Shown here: positions 25,939 through 38,608 of the stretch, piece by piece
How positions within the stretch are numbered: position 1 is the first letter of the stretch
Layout of the letters: every line of letters starts with the position of its first letter
Assembly: GCF_000189635.1 (NCBI RefSeq)
Contig: NW_002476270.1
Span: 62,001 to 126,000, forward strand
DNA from: Tetrahymena thermophila SB210
Lineage: Eukaryota > Ciliophora > Oligohymenophorea > Hymenostomatida > Tetrahymenidae
Direction: 5' to 3'
Length of the DNA stretch: 64,000 bases
Notes under the pieces: model-generated
What the model was told of the DNA's origin: nothing
Database searches by the model: none
What the model saw: only the letters and a program-made list of their open reading frames with translations
Made by a program: the position numbers and the translations under genes

Positions 25939-28505
25939 TCAATATTTTTATTATGCATAGTTTTAATTAGTACTTAAGATATTGGTATATACATTTTTTG
26001 TTATTTTTACTCCTGTTGTAGTAGTGTTTAGGGTGTTTGTAGACATGCCTGTGAAACTGTTAGTTCTATTAGTTCTTATTTAATTATTCCCTTGAATGTT
26101 ATTGTTTTATTTAAATTTATCCATTTCACTTTTTTTTATTTAAAAATATTTTATTCATATTTAATTAAATTAGGTTTTTATTTTACTAGTTTCTTAGCAA
26201 GACGTTAAGTGGTCTCTCTACATCGAAATAAGTTTTATATTTGAATGAATTCTCGTTAGGATATATTCTTTTGAATCTTCTGCACCTATGAATTTTATAA
26301 AAGAAATGCATTAGATAAATGAAGCTTTTTTTTTTTAAATATAAATACCTTTTTATTTCATCTTCAGCTTCTTTAATTACATATCTTTCTATTTTAGAAA
26401 GTTCTTATTTATATTTACTCCAGTTATTGAGGTTTTATATTTGAGTTTATATTTATCTTTCAGTAAGAATCTAATTCTATGCCAAGCTGTGAGAAACATC
26501 ACTAAGATATCTTTAGTCATTCGGAACTATACCTACTAAAGTAAATATGTCAGAGATAAGGTTTCCTTTAATTTTTAAATCTAAAGGTGAATCTGTATTC
26601 ATGCTAGGAGATAAATTGACTTCAAGTAGCCAAGGCTATTAATTTTAATGAAATTTTTATTCAAGTTAAAAAATCTATATTAAATTTAAAATAAATTAAA
26701 TTCTTTTTTAATAATTACTTTTAAGTTAGAATCAATTAATATATCAAATCCGAAGAGCTCAAAGCAATTATTTCTGTAAGGCACGTGCATTTCAAAAGCA
26801 CTATTCATCATATTTTCTATCGAAAGTATTGTCTTTACAGCAAGATCCTCAATTCTATCGAAAATTAATTGATAATTAATACCATTTATTTTCAAATAAT
26901 CCTTGAAAGCTGTTAAACTCCATTTACTACCTTAAGCATCATCTTAGGCATCCTTTAATAGTTTTATTAAATTAAAATTTAAACAAATACTTATTAATAA
27001 TAAATAGAATTATTACCTTATTAGGAACAAAATTTTATGCATATTTATTGACACTATAGTTAGTAAGATGCACATATCTATTTTTGTTTATTTAAAAATA
27101 TTTTTATTAATTTATAAGAATTATTTATTTTCACCTGCTTGGTCTTGTGTTTTTATCAGTGTTATATGCACTTGTTGCAAATCTAGCCAACCCATCATCA
27201 TAAATAAATATTTTGAGAGGATTGATTGATGTTACAACTACGTAAATACGTAGATCAAATTTGAGATCATTAATTAACATAGGATTTTAAATATAGTGGC
27301 AGACAACCATGCTACCATTTTATTTTTTCAAAATCTAAATAATCAATATAATAAATATTATAGTTCTTTGTGATCAAAAAGTCTAAAATAATTTATTACT
27401 TCTTAAATGTTATCAGTTACAAAAATACCCTAACCTTAAGACTTCGCAGATGGCTTTACGATATACCACTGACCTTTATTTTTTTCAGCTTCCTAATAAT
27501 AAAAATCAATTACATAAACTTTTACAGTTGTTTTATTTTACTTCTAGAAAAAGAGACATCTCTGAGGGTATTAGATAAGTCTTAGGACAAAAATTAAAAT
27601 TGTTATTACCAAATTTTGCTGCCATTTTAGAAATATTTCTACTCAGTAAGTCTTTCCTAGTAATTTCGTAGGATTTAGGGAAATGATTAATCTTTGTTTA
27701 TTAGTAAAAAAAGTTATAAATGTTCTTTTATTAATTAAATGTACCTTTTGATAAGCCATCAATTGCTAATAGAATGGTGGCGGTATACCAGAACAACTCC
27801 ACATAACAGTCCAATCTTTATTTTAAGTTTCCTATTATATAAAAATTATGAGTTTTTGATTCGTTATGAACAAATAATCAATCCTACTTTAAATCCATTT
27901 TCTTCTAATAATCCTTTAATTAGTTTTACAAATCCACCATTGTAGAATTTATAATAATACCCATTATCTGAAGGATTTGGATTGCTTACTCCACTCCAAG
28001 GCTTAAAATGCAAATATCTAACACAATTAGAATTTTTAGGTATAATTTCAAAACCGTCTCCGTTACCAACAGCTTTTTTCTTTTCTTCTTTTTATTTTTT
28101 ATCATAAGTTTAACAGAATTATATCAAAATGTCATAATCTTAATCCTAAATTGGGGTTTTCACATTCTCTTTATTAATAGATTTTTATGAAATAAGCGTG
28201 TCTACTGTATTTTAGCTTTTTACTGTGCTACTAATTTATTATGTATCAGGTAAAGTAGGAAGGGTATTGGTACTTTATTGCTAAATTGTTTTTTTGCTAT
28301 TGTTGAAATTATAAATATTATTATATGTTGTTATATTGTTCAATTAGTTATTGTTTAATTCAGCCTAGCTACTTCCCTTATCTTATTACAAGTTTGAATT
28401 GGACTATTGATCTGTCTTCTATGAGATTTATTGTAACTTATTTAAATCTTGCTTATTTAAAATATCTAATAAATCTGCAACTGATTCAGAAAACTCATCA
28501 GCCAT
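25939..28505 (-). CDS. tubulin-tyrosine-ligase-like (TTLL) amino-acid ligase, probable polyglutamylase
   Basis: ATG 28505, TGA 25941-25939, several introns. A Q/N-rich N-terminus of about 150 residues precedes the TTL domain. Diagnostic blocks, in order, are [122 protein letters not shown]-type sequence and [13 protein letters not shown]. These are the ATP-grasp and Mg-binding elements of TTLLs, and the set most resembles the TTLL4/5 polyglutamylase group. The last exon (to 25939) adds a Thr/Asn-rich tail. A single-exon reading would stop earlier, at 26126. The substrate is presumably tubulin in cilia or cortical microtubules, where ciliates have many TTLLs. The initiating versus elongating activity cannot be told. 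Confidence 0.9.
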
Positions 28506-29146
28506 TTTAATAAATATGTTTTGCTTAATATAATCAATTTCTATTTAAATTGCTGGTTTTATTCACTTTCAAAAATAATAAATTCAATCAAAAATTATCA
28601 ACTTAATTGTTTTAAATTAGCTACACACTTACTATATGATCGATATAGGTGTTAAATATTGATTAATTGATTGATCAATATATTTTTCAAAAATTTTTTC
28701 ATAATCAAACCTTAAAATTAATTATTATCCATAATATTATAAAAATATATTAACAAACTCAAAAAATGATGCATATAGAATAGATATTTGAGTATTATTG
28801 ATTACAAAAGTATTTAATCAATTTTAACTTTTTTAGATAATTTTGAAATTTAGTATGATATTATAAAATAGTTGTTAAATTAATTTGAGAAATAAATTAG
28901 TTGACTAAGATTATATACATTATGTAAAACATTATTTATTTAGATTTAGTTTAACAAATATTCTACAAGCATTTTTACAACTTTTAATTCACTTAAATAT
29001 TAGTATGATTTATAAAATAGCTGTTAAAATAATTTGATTGATGCAAAAATAAATTAGTTGACTAAGATTATATACATTATGAAAAACATTATTTTTTTAG
29101 ATTTAGTTAAACAAATATTCTACAAGCACTTTTTACAACTTTTGAC
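28506..29146. other. intergenic spacer containing a tandem duplication
   Basis: Lies between two minus-strand genes. Its downstream half is made of the 150-bp direct duplication listed separately. No gene seen. Confidence 0.6.
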
Positions 29147-29160
29147 TCACTTAAATATTA
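28851..29160. repeat. tandem duplication, period about 150 bp
   Basis: Copies at about 28851-29000 and 29001-29160 share ATAAATTAGTTGACTAAGAT, TATATACATTATG and ACAAATATTCTACAAGCA in the same order with few differences. The right copy includes the stop codon and last few codons of the neighbouring minus-strand gene, and the left copy repeats that end as non-coding sequence. Confidence 0.85.
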
Positions 29161-31078
29161 GTTTTAATATTAAATTTGGATTTATTGTATCTTAGAGTAG
29201 CTATTCAACTAATTTTTAGCGCATCAATACATTTTGATCATAAGTAAATATTTTTTATTCTTATAGCGCTTTTACCCACTTTTCATAACATTCATTTGAA
29301 TCTAACAATTATGGATGGTTTGTTAATTCCTTTAGAGTTTACTAAAATTAAGCCACAGTAATACAATTGAATTTAGATTCTTGATTAAGTATAAAAAATT
29401 TAGAAATAAAAGGAATTAAAACATCTGGAGGTGTATTTTAAAATACAAAAATCTGATAAAATCTTAAATAGCTTTCAAAATCAATTCCATTTTGTTTATT
29501 ACTAATTCCATATAACACTCTATCTTTGATGCTGCCATCTGTTCTAATATATTTCTCAAAGAAAAAAGTCTCTTACAAAAAAGTTTCAGATGAAATACAG
29601 TAGTCATGAGTTATTATCTGATTGAATAAGGCTTGCTCATCTATTTTAGCATCCATTTTAGTTTTTATCTTTTTCGTCCTTTTTTTGGCTTACTATATTC
29701 TATCAAGTTGTAGTAGCCTATTGAATTCCTCTACAATTAATAAGTGCTATGACTTCTTATTCATAGATTTAATTAGATCACCCATATTTTTAAATTTAAG
29801 TGGATTGTGATTTTCGGTATTTAACAAACAGTACATCTTTTAGCCTTTTCCCTTAAATGCTTTATTAAAATTAATTACATTCAAGCAAAATGCATCATTT
29901 TACTGATCATCATGATCACCATTTTCATTTCTATTTAAATTTTCACTGCTATATTTTGATTATTTTTTTTATTTAATTCCTTATTATCCTTACTAAAATA
30001 ACTCATTCTTAAGGATGATATCCGTTTTTGATATGCTATTTTGATTTGGCTTATATTTAACAGTATCCAAACTCTCGTATCTGATCATAGGGGATATCCA
30101 CTTTTTATCAGATTCTAAGTTTTTTATATTTTAACTGCTCATTTGACTCTGGCTTAATCTTTAAGAGTTTTCATTATTCAAAAAATTGTCTTTTACCTTT
30201 GCAGATTACACAGAAGGAAAATTAATATCACCCCTTGCATTATTGCTATTTATAGAAGTTTACAAAATTAAAGATGGTGAAGTTGACAAATTATTTTTTT
30301 CTTTGATAAATTAATCGAGCTAATCAAGCTTTTTCTTGATTTTTTATTTTTCTTCAAAAGGATAAAGCCTTTCTTAACAGTTTAAAATATCACTTTACAT
30401 TTTTTACTTAATCTCTTAATAAACTGGAGTTTCTAATAATAGACTTTTATTTTTAATATCTGCCATTCCTATGTTTACTATATCTTATTATCTCTTTATA
30501 CTTTGAATAGCATTCTCAGTGCAGTTTTTATTAGGATTAGAATTCAAGCTTTTGCTAAAGAAATCTAAAGGTTTTGAAGATAGAAAACAAAATTCAGGTC
30601 TTTGCAATTTTAGCTTTTCATATTTATAATTTTTATAGACTCCTCCTCCCATGTCATAATATTCTCCTCTCTCACGAGATTGCTCTCTTTTATACCTTAA
30701 ATAATCTAAGCTACTTAAATCTTTTACTGATCTTGAATGACTTGACATATCTGACTTTCTTAAAGTAATTTAACTCATCTTTGATTATCTAAGTTCTGTG
30801 TGATCCTTTTCTTCTCTAACTGAATCTTTGCTCTTAGATTCCTTGCTTGTATTAACTTATTTTTCTGAAGATTTACTTGTTTATCTTTGTTGATTTGTTT
30901 ATGTATTTTAATTAGATTATTTCAAATTTGAGTTTGAGCTATCATGGTGTTTTTATCTTCTTTAACCTTGTTAATTTTCATTTGTCATCTAAATCTTATT
31001 AAATTATCCTTATTCTTTGCTTGCATCCTAAAATAATCCCTTCAGTTTAGGGCGAGTTTTGTTAACTTTTTAAAACAT
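29147..31078 (-). CDS. large unknown protein with EF-hand-like C-terminal region
   Basis: Single uninterrupted frame of 643 codons, ATG 31078, TGA 29149-29147. The first 250 residues are low-complexity and basic with many Ser, Lys, Gln and Asn. The middle is Asn/Gln-rich with short coiled-coil-like stretches (around KQKIKKKLDQLDQFIKEKNN). The C-terminal third looks folded: helices around FFFEKYIRTDGSIKDRVL, GIDFESYLRFYQIF, DVLIPFISKFF and ECYEKWVKALQEQ have the helix-loop-helix rhythm of degenerate EF-hand pairs common in ciliate proteins, but the Asp-rich calcium loops are not convincing. No TM segment. Calcium binding is unproven. Confidence 0.7.
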
Positions 31079-31580
31079 TTGCAAACTTTAATAAATTTAG
31101 AATAAAAAGAAGGAATAATTAATTAACTTAATTTTTATATTCAAGATAATGTGATATAGTAAATTTTGAGCGTAAAGGTTTTTAATTGATAAGTTTTATA
31201 ATTTTTAAACTGGAAGTTGCTGAATTAAAAATGAAATAATATGGAAATGCATAAAACCAATAGAATTATAACATGAAATATCCCAAAAACCCATTTAATT
31301 CAAAAAATATCAAAAAAAAAATATTATAATTAAAGTACATAGAATCATTTTAGTTTCTTAATTTATCATTAATAGTAACACATAATAATAATAATCATCA
31401 TCATCATCTTCATCACTGAAATGAATACTGATATAAAAACGATCTTTAATATTTACTTGAATTTAATCTAAATGTTTTGTTCTTTCTTTAAAAATAAATT
31501 ATTCTATTATATTAGTTTAATTGTGATTTTTATTTTTGTAATGTTTATTCTAGTTTTTATCTAATTTTTTAATGTTTTAT
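31079..31580. other. intergenic spacer
   Basis: Contains a short ATC/TCA run at about 31385-31420 in A+T-rich sequence. No gene seen. Confidence 0.6.
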
Positions 31581-34516
31581 TCAATGGTTAATCTTTTCTA
31601 ATTTCCAGTCTCCTTCACCATCAAAACGTAGAATGTAATCATGGTGTTACTTGAGATCATTAACTCTATGAGAAATAGTGAACAAAGTAATATTATTCTT
31701 TCTGCAGTAAGCATATAAGCTATTTTCTACATCAGCACTAACTGCACTGGTGCATTCATCTAAAATTTTATGATTATTATTCAATTAAAAAGAAATATAG
31801 GTGGAAATAGAAATTTAAATTACCTAAAATTGCAAACTTAGGATGATGATAGAACATTCTAGCCATAGCTATTCTCTACTTTTCACCACCAGAGAGCTTA
31901 TCATACCAGTCTTCAAAAGCTTCAAATTTCTTAGGTTCTCTGTTGACAATATACTCAAGGTTGACATTTTTTAAATATTCAATTAAATCCTAATTTAAAA
32001 AAAAAAATTATATTTATTTTGTTTAAAAAAGGTTTTTTTAAATACATCATCAGTTTTTTTTTTTCTAAGCATTTAAAGTCTAGTATCAGGATAAATAATT
32101 TAGTCACGGAGAGTACCAGTAGGGAGATATGCCTTTTGAGGGATGTAGAATAATTCACTTAATTAGGGGCTGCTCAATGAACCAGTGAAAATAGGCCATA
32201 AACCACCAAGAATTCTGAAGAGTGAGGATTTACCACAACCATTAGGACCAGTTACAATAACATTTTCACCAACTTTAATTTCTAAGCTGATTTCTCTAAC
32301 AAGTTTTTCACCACCAGGTGTAACAATAGGGACCTTGTCAAATTTAATGACATCTTCAACTTCGTGAAGCTATTATTATTATTATGATTAGTAATTAATT
32401 ATAAAGAAATAATTATGTTAAATAGAAATTACATTTCCAGTTTAAATAGTAACAAATTAAGGGGCAGTAGTTTATTAGAAGCCATACTCAACAGCTGATT
32501 CTACCAATTTTCTCTTGTATTATCCTAATATAAAATGTTCAAAATAATATTTTTTTAATTATTAAATTAATGTATAATTACCCTTATTTAAATCAAGTAA
32601 AACATCTCTCATTTCACAAACAACAGTTGTATAACCAGCTAATTCTTAAATTTCCTTATATGAAACGACTAATCTACCAATAGCTTTAGCGAGATTAATT
32701 AAAAGAGATGAGTTTCTAACGTAATCTCTAGTAATAGTGGAAGAGTCTTTACCAATCTTTGCTAAATACTATTCTTTTCCAGGACCAAAAACGGGTAAAC
32801 CAAGTACTGCATAACCAACCATAACAGCACCATACTTAACAAGCATAGAATCAAATGTACCCATATACATACGCTTAACCATTACATTAACTTAATGTCT
32901 TATCAACTTATTAAAAGATTCGGCTACTCTTTCCTTTTCCCAATTATTACCTATGATATTTTAGAAATATATAAATTTTAAAATTTAGCGTATACATATA
33001 ATATTAAAATATTAATTTAAGCATTTTTTACCTCTATAAAAAGCAATTTCTTCGCAATGGTGAACAATATCTGTGTGGCAATGTCTGTAGTCACCTTCAT
33101 TACGTTGAGCAATAGCAGTGAGTTTACCAAAAGGAGGGGAGATATACTTAATAACCAAACCAGAGAAGAAATACCAAAGGACAACCATTAAAGGACCTCT
33201 CCATCCTACTTACTCAGCTAATTTTCTGGAGAATAAAATTATGTCCAAAACAGGCTTAGTGAAGTTAGAATAGATAACTGATAAAGAGTTAGCCCATTTT
33301 CTTTAAGTAATTAAAATATATTAATTAAAATATCTTCTTATTTAAAATTTTACTCAATATCATTAGTGAGACGTTGGTCAGGATTAGCTACACGACAGTC
33401 AAGACTAGTTAATTAATAGCCAATCATACCATTTAAGTAAAGTCCACATAAGTGCTAAGTCAATTGTGTTCTGAAGAAAACAGCTAATCTTTTATTTAAG
33501 AAGTCTAAGTAGCTATTAACAAAAGAAGCAGGGATAGCAATCATGCAAAGTTATATAATCTATATTAATTAAGTTAAAATGTTTACAATCAGCTAATCTT
33601 AAGTATTTATTTATTTATCTATCTATTGATTCAATCATTTATTTTTTGAGTTTATATAAATCTATTACTACTGAATTATAAAAATTGTATTAAAAGAATT
33701 CACTAGAACTTGCTTGTTTTTTTTTAAATAAGAAAACTGAATAAATAGCTTATTTGATTAATTCTTATGATTAGGGCAATTAATTTACTTTATTTTTTAG
33801 ATATATTTAGGATTTAAAATTAGGAGATTGATAGATTAATAGATAGATAAATAGATATAGTCTCTTAATTAATGATGAAATATAATTGATAAAAAGTTGC
33901 ATGAATAAAAATAAAATAAAATCATTACTCTCTTCACAAACAATTAGTAATCAAGCTTGATGATGGCTTTTACAATACGACCATTTGCTCCAGCTAAATA
34001 GATAGACAAATAAGTACGGAAAACTAAGAAGACTGTTAAAAGCACTATATCGATTATTGCAGTACATTTAATTGATGGGATTACAATCTTTAAGAGAGTT
34101 TTAATACGCTCAAAGAATACTTTATCAACATCTCCCTTACCCTTTCTTTCTTTTTCTTACTTGACTTTAGAATCTACTTCCCTACTTCTTTAGTTTTTGC
34201 GTAACTTAAGCATACCTAATAAAGCAAGTATTGCTGAAATGGTAATTGTCTTTTTTGTATTTAAAAAATAATATTACAATAGATCTATTTATTTATTTAA
34301 ATAATGAAAGTTTTAAAATTATTTTTATGGATTTGCTGATGGTTTATTTATATACGCTAATAATCATCTAAAGTTAGAGCTGAGAATAATATTTAAAATT
34401 TAATAAACAACTGTAATTACTGTCCTCTATCCATTCTTGAAGAAAAACTTGACAAATTATGACATCAAATCAGCCCATAATTAATCATTAGATGGTATTT
34501 TAGATTATGCAGCCAT
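31581..34516 (-). CDS. ABCD-subfamily (peroxisomal-type) ABC half transporter
   Basis: ATG 34516 (MAAQSKIPSNDQLWADL), TGA 31583-31581, about seven introns. The TM part carries [18 protein letters not shown], a long hydrophobic span and [20 protein letters not shown], matching the ABCD membrane domain. An EAA-like loop follows ([11 protein letters not shown]). The nucleotide-binding domain has Walker [10 protein letters not shown] (about 32228-32250), [20 protein letters not shown], the signature [20 protein letters not shown] (about 31875-31900), Walker B and D-loop [12 protein letters not shown] (about 31739-31760), and a switch His in FTISHR. The C-terminus [13 protein letters not shown] is the ABCD hallmark. 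Such half transporters dimerise in the peroxisomal membrane and import acyl-CoA esters; the homodimer state and substrate are inferred. Confidence 0.93.
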
Positions 34517-35639
34517 TTTCTACTACCTTTATAATTTTTAATTTAAAAATATTTAGCTATTGTGTTTTTGGATTACTATTTTAATCTATTCAATCTTAAA
34601 GAAATATGTCTTTCAAATTGAATTCCATTATCAAACTATTTTATTTTACCTTGTTATTTGGCCTATTTTACTTTATTTGATTCTTTTTTTCTTATTTCTT
34701 TTAAAATATTCTTTTTCTAAATAGCGATTAAGTTAAACTTTTTTGATAATTGATCCTTATTAATTAAGGTATTGCATATGATTAATAGCTATTACGCAAT
34801 TATATTGCTTATGATGAATCTTTCTTGAGATTTATCATTGTGAATTTCTCATTTTAATATTTCACTTTCTAAAATACATATCTCCCACATATTTAATGAA
34901 TAAAATATCTAATTCATTTTTAAAAGGATGTTTTTATTACTCTTCTATGTAAATAGCTTCATTATCACTGTTTGATATAATATTATTAATCTTAACTAAA
35001 TAAATTTATCTAATTGCAAATCTATTTTACCTCATTAATTTATTCAAAAAAATCAAAATTTTTAAAAAATTCAAATAGTTTATTTTTTAACTTATTAATT
35101 CATGAAAAAGGTTATAAATTTTGCTTTTTAATCCATTAAATTAACTATTTTATATTAATCTAATAATTTTAAGTAGAATTTTAAAATTAAAAATAGATAA
35201 ATAAGAATGTAAACAGGTGTTGTAAATAATTTGTTTTTGCAATGAAAGCATAATTTAATTATTTTTAGGTTTTATATTTATCTAATTAATGAATGCTATA
35301 AATAAATTTAAATGTGGTATTTAAAATTGTAGTATTCTTTTATTATTAAAATTTTGTACTTTTTGAATCTTGTTTTCAATATTCTTTAACATAATTTCCA
35401 AAAATTTGATTTTCTCAAAAATTAAATCAATTAAAAAGTTTATTAAAAAGACTTTTCAATTTATAATGTAGATTTTTAAAAGGTTAAAAAGTTAATTCTC
35501 AAATAAATTTTTAAATACTTGAAAATCTACACGTAAGTAAGTTTAATATCTTTGATCATGAATCTAATTAAAAAAATTAGATTTAATATTGTAATTAAAT
35601 TGGTTACTTATTGTAAAATTTTTATATCTTAAAATCAAA
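34517..35639. other. divergent intergenic region (ABCD and p24 promoters)
   Basis: 1.1 kb between the starts of a minus- and a plus-strand gene, so both promoters should lie here. Sequence is A+T-rich with many TATA-like words and none distinctive. No gene seen. Confidence 0.6.
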
Positions 35640-36417
35640 ATGAAAAATACAATGAAAAATTCAAGTTTTAAATTTAAAAATTATCTAATTTATGCTTTTG
35701 TTGTTGGATTTATTCAAGGATTATCAATAGAAGTTAGTAATAAAGACCGTCATTGTTTTGAAGTTCAAGCTATTGAAGGTAGAAATCTCAAAATAGATTA
35801 TTAAATATCTGGAGAAAGAGAAGAAAATGTTAAATTTGAAGTAAATTTATGATTATTAAGCGCCAAAAATATAAATTTAATATTTAGCTAGTTTCTAGTT
35901 AAGGTTAAATACTTCATGAAGTAGACATGAGAGCAGAATACACCTATCATTACAAAGCTGAAAATAATATGCCTGTTATTGTTTGCTTCTAAAGCTAAGA
36001 TAAAAAAGGAAAATTTATTAATTTTAATTGGAGAAATATAGTGGAAGACGAGTATATAGGCATAGGTAAAAGTATACATTTTGATAAGTTTTTTAAACAT
36101 ATTTTTAAAAAATTAGATTCTATATCTGAATCAGTTAGAGCAGCTTAACAGGCTAATCGCCAACTTGAATAAATATATATCTTCTATTAGAGAGATTATC
36201 AAAGATTAGTTACACATACAAAAAGTAAAAGCCTATCAATTAAATATCTTTTTTAAATTTAACAAATCTTTTTTCAAAAGTTTTAAAGTAGACATCCAAA
36301 AAGATTAAATGGGGATATATATTTAAAATTGTCTTGCTAATTATTGTTGCTGTACTCGAAGTTATTACTGTAATTAAGCCATTTAGAAAGCTTTAACAAC
36401 AATATCATACTGTTTGA
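35640..36417 (+). CDS. p24/TMED family cargo receptor
   Basis: Three exons (35640-35840, 35888-36208, 36289-36417) give 216 residues. An N-terminal hydrophobic segment (YLIYAFVVGFIQGLS) should be the signal peptide, followed by a GOLD domain with CFEVQAIEG and the second Cys in PVIVCFQSQ. A coiled-coil stalk runs through HIFKKLDSISESVRAAQQAN to RQLEQIYIFYQRDYQRL. A single TM span (YIFKIVLLIIVAVLEVITV) and a short cytosolic tail PFRKLQQQYHTV close the protein. p24 proteins cycle between ER and Golgi in COPI/COPII vesicles and sort GPI-anchored and other cargo. The tail has a Phe-Arg-Lys pair but no classical KKxx ending. The second intron donor (GTTACA) is chosen because it keeps the frame. 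Confidence 0.85.
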
Positions 36418-36706
36418 AATTCAATTCATTCACATGAAAAAAATTAATAAAAATAGTGAAAATAAAAAACACTTTTCTAAAAATTAAAAAGTAAAATAAA
36501 ATATGAAATATTTTTATTCTAAAATAATTTTGTGTTAGTAAATTTATATTTTAAAGATATATTTTTTATAAAAAATATAAATTAAAATAAAAGAAATGAG
36601 GTTTTTTTATTTTTAAAAATAATTATTTAATAATTAAATATCTAAATTATCAAAACGCAAATAAATTTCTTAAAATCTTCTAAATAGCAAAAATTAAAAA
36701 TTAAGA

Positions 36707-38392
36707 ATGAAATTTGAAATCGTTTTTAGCTTTGTTTTGCTAGCATTTAGCTTTCTAAGTCAAACAAAAGGGTTGGTTTAGTTAACTTAATAAAATTTAG
36801 AATAGGAATTGTCTAAGTATAGTAAAAGAGCTGTTATTTTAATACATCAAGAATGGTGTAACGAGTCGAGAGAACTAGAATAATTTTTAAATTCATTATG
36901 GCAACAACAATAATTATCATCAGATCCAAAAATGATGGTTAATTATTTAGTAGTAAATCTTAATTAATAAAAAATACTAGCAGATATATTATAAGATAAA
37001 GGTGCTCCTGCTATTTATATGTATAATGATGGAAATTATACTCAATATGAATTTGATGTTATTAGTAGAAGATAATTTAAATATTTTATAGATTTATTCT
37101 TTTTTGAAAAGCTAATAAATGTCAACTCAATCAAAAGCTTTGATGAATAAAAACAAAAATTTTAATTTATTTTCATCGGGAAAAAGAATGAATACAATAA
37201 AGTATATAGAACATTTGTTGAACTTTCAAAAAAAAATTTTTTATATACATTTATAGAAAGTGAAAATCAAGAGATTTTAAGTAGATTTTTTATTTAACAA
37301 GATTAAAGCGATTAAAATGGAAAAGAGAGCGAAAGTGAAGCAGCTTATTTAATAATTGTTAGAAAATATGATAAATTTGATAAATATTTAAGAGTGTTGT
37401 ATGATAACGATAAGGCAGTAGAAAGAACTATTAAGTTCTTTGAAGACAATTAAAAACCATATCGCTTATACACATTTAATCACAGAGTAAGAAAATATTT
37501 GATTGAAAAAAGCTATTACTCTTTGGCATTATTTTACAGAAAGAAGGTCTATCAAGATGAGTATTTGTATTAAAGCTTTTACAACATAACAAGAGATACA
37601 AAAACAATAATTGATGGTAAAAAGGAAGATCCTTATAATTACATATCTAGAATAAAAACCTAAATACAATAAGAAGTAGTTTTTTTGTTTATTGATAGAT
37701 TTGAAAACAAGCTGACACAAAAACTCTCAGAATATATGGAAGATAATTCCTATGATAATATTCCATCTGTATTTATGTTTCACTTTAATAATAAAACAAG
37801 AAGCTTAAATAAATTTAAATTCAAAATTAAACACTAAGATTTTATTATATTCTCAGAACTTATGCTATTTGTTTCAAGTGTCTTGCATGAGCCTAGCTAA
37901 AACTAATTATTTTTTCTAAGAAATAAATAATTAGATGAAAGAATATTGAAATTAAATCCTAAAATTTTATAGCTTAACAGCTATTTTTTTGAAAGGTCTT
38001 TCTCAGATAGATATCTAAAAATGCTAAAGAAAGAAAAAGTTATTAATGTTATTCTTTTTTTATCTACTTATTCCAGAGCTAGCTTACAAATAATATCTAT
38101 TTTTACAAAAATGTAATAAAATCTTATCTTTCCAAACAACCTAGAAGTATAATTTTCTTTTTTTGATATTTCAGAAAATGATTAACATATTTTCGAATTC
38201 AAACCCCAAGCTAAAGTAGTTCCTGAAATAAGAATATACTACTAAAGGCATAAATACTATTATCTTGACACAAATAAAATTGATAAAATTATAGAAGACA
38301 GTAATATCTAAAACTCTTAAAAGCTATTGGAAAGCTACATTATGGAATTAATTAACCAAATTTTAGATATAAATAAAAAAGAGGATTTATGA
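36707..38392 (+). CDS. secreted/ER thioredoxin-fold (PDI-like) protein with CxxS motif
   Basis: Intronless 561-residue ORF, ATG 36707, TGA 38390-38392. A clean signal peptide (KFEIVFSFVLLAFSFLSQ) is followed by a thioredoxin-like domain. Beta strand VILIHQEWCNES has Cys51 and Ser54 in the active-site position (CxxS instead of CxxC), then helix SRELEQFLNSLW, a VNYLVVNLNQQ strand, and the cis-Pro loop GAPAIYMYNDGNY. Two or more further regions of about 100 residues with the same alternating pattern follow (for example VVFLFIDRFENKL and VINVILFLSTYSRA), as in multi-domain PDIs. No C-terminal KDEL-type signal (it ends NKKEDL). It is probably an ER chaperone or redox-modified client binder; with only one Cys it is unlikely to be a full oxidoreductase. 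Confidence 0.7.
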
Positions 38393-38561
38393 ACATTTTA
38401 AAATAAGTGATAAATAAATAAATTTTATTTAAAAATATATTAAAACTTATTTGTAAGCTTTATAAAATTCTTTAAATCTTATTTAATTTATTTTCATTTT
38501 TATTAAAATTAATTTTAAAAATTCATATTAAATAAATTTCAAACAAATTTGATAATATTAA

Positions 38562-38608
<47 letters not shown>

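Noticed and set aside
29280-29400. Apparent frameshift or 23-nt intron near the end of the EF-hand-like gene
   Set aside because: Recounting the bases shows the frame is continuous from ATG 31078 to TGA 29149; the break was a reading error.
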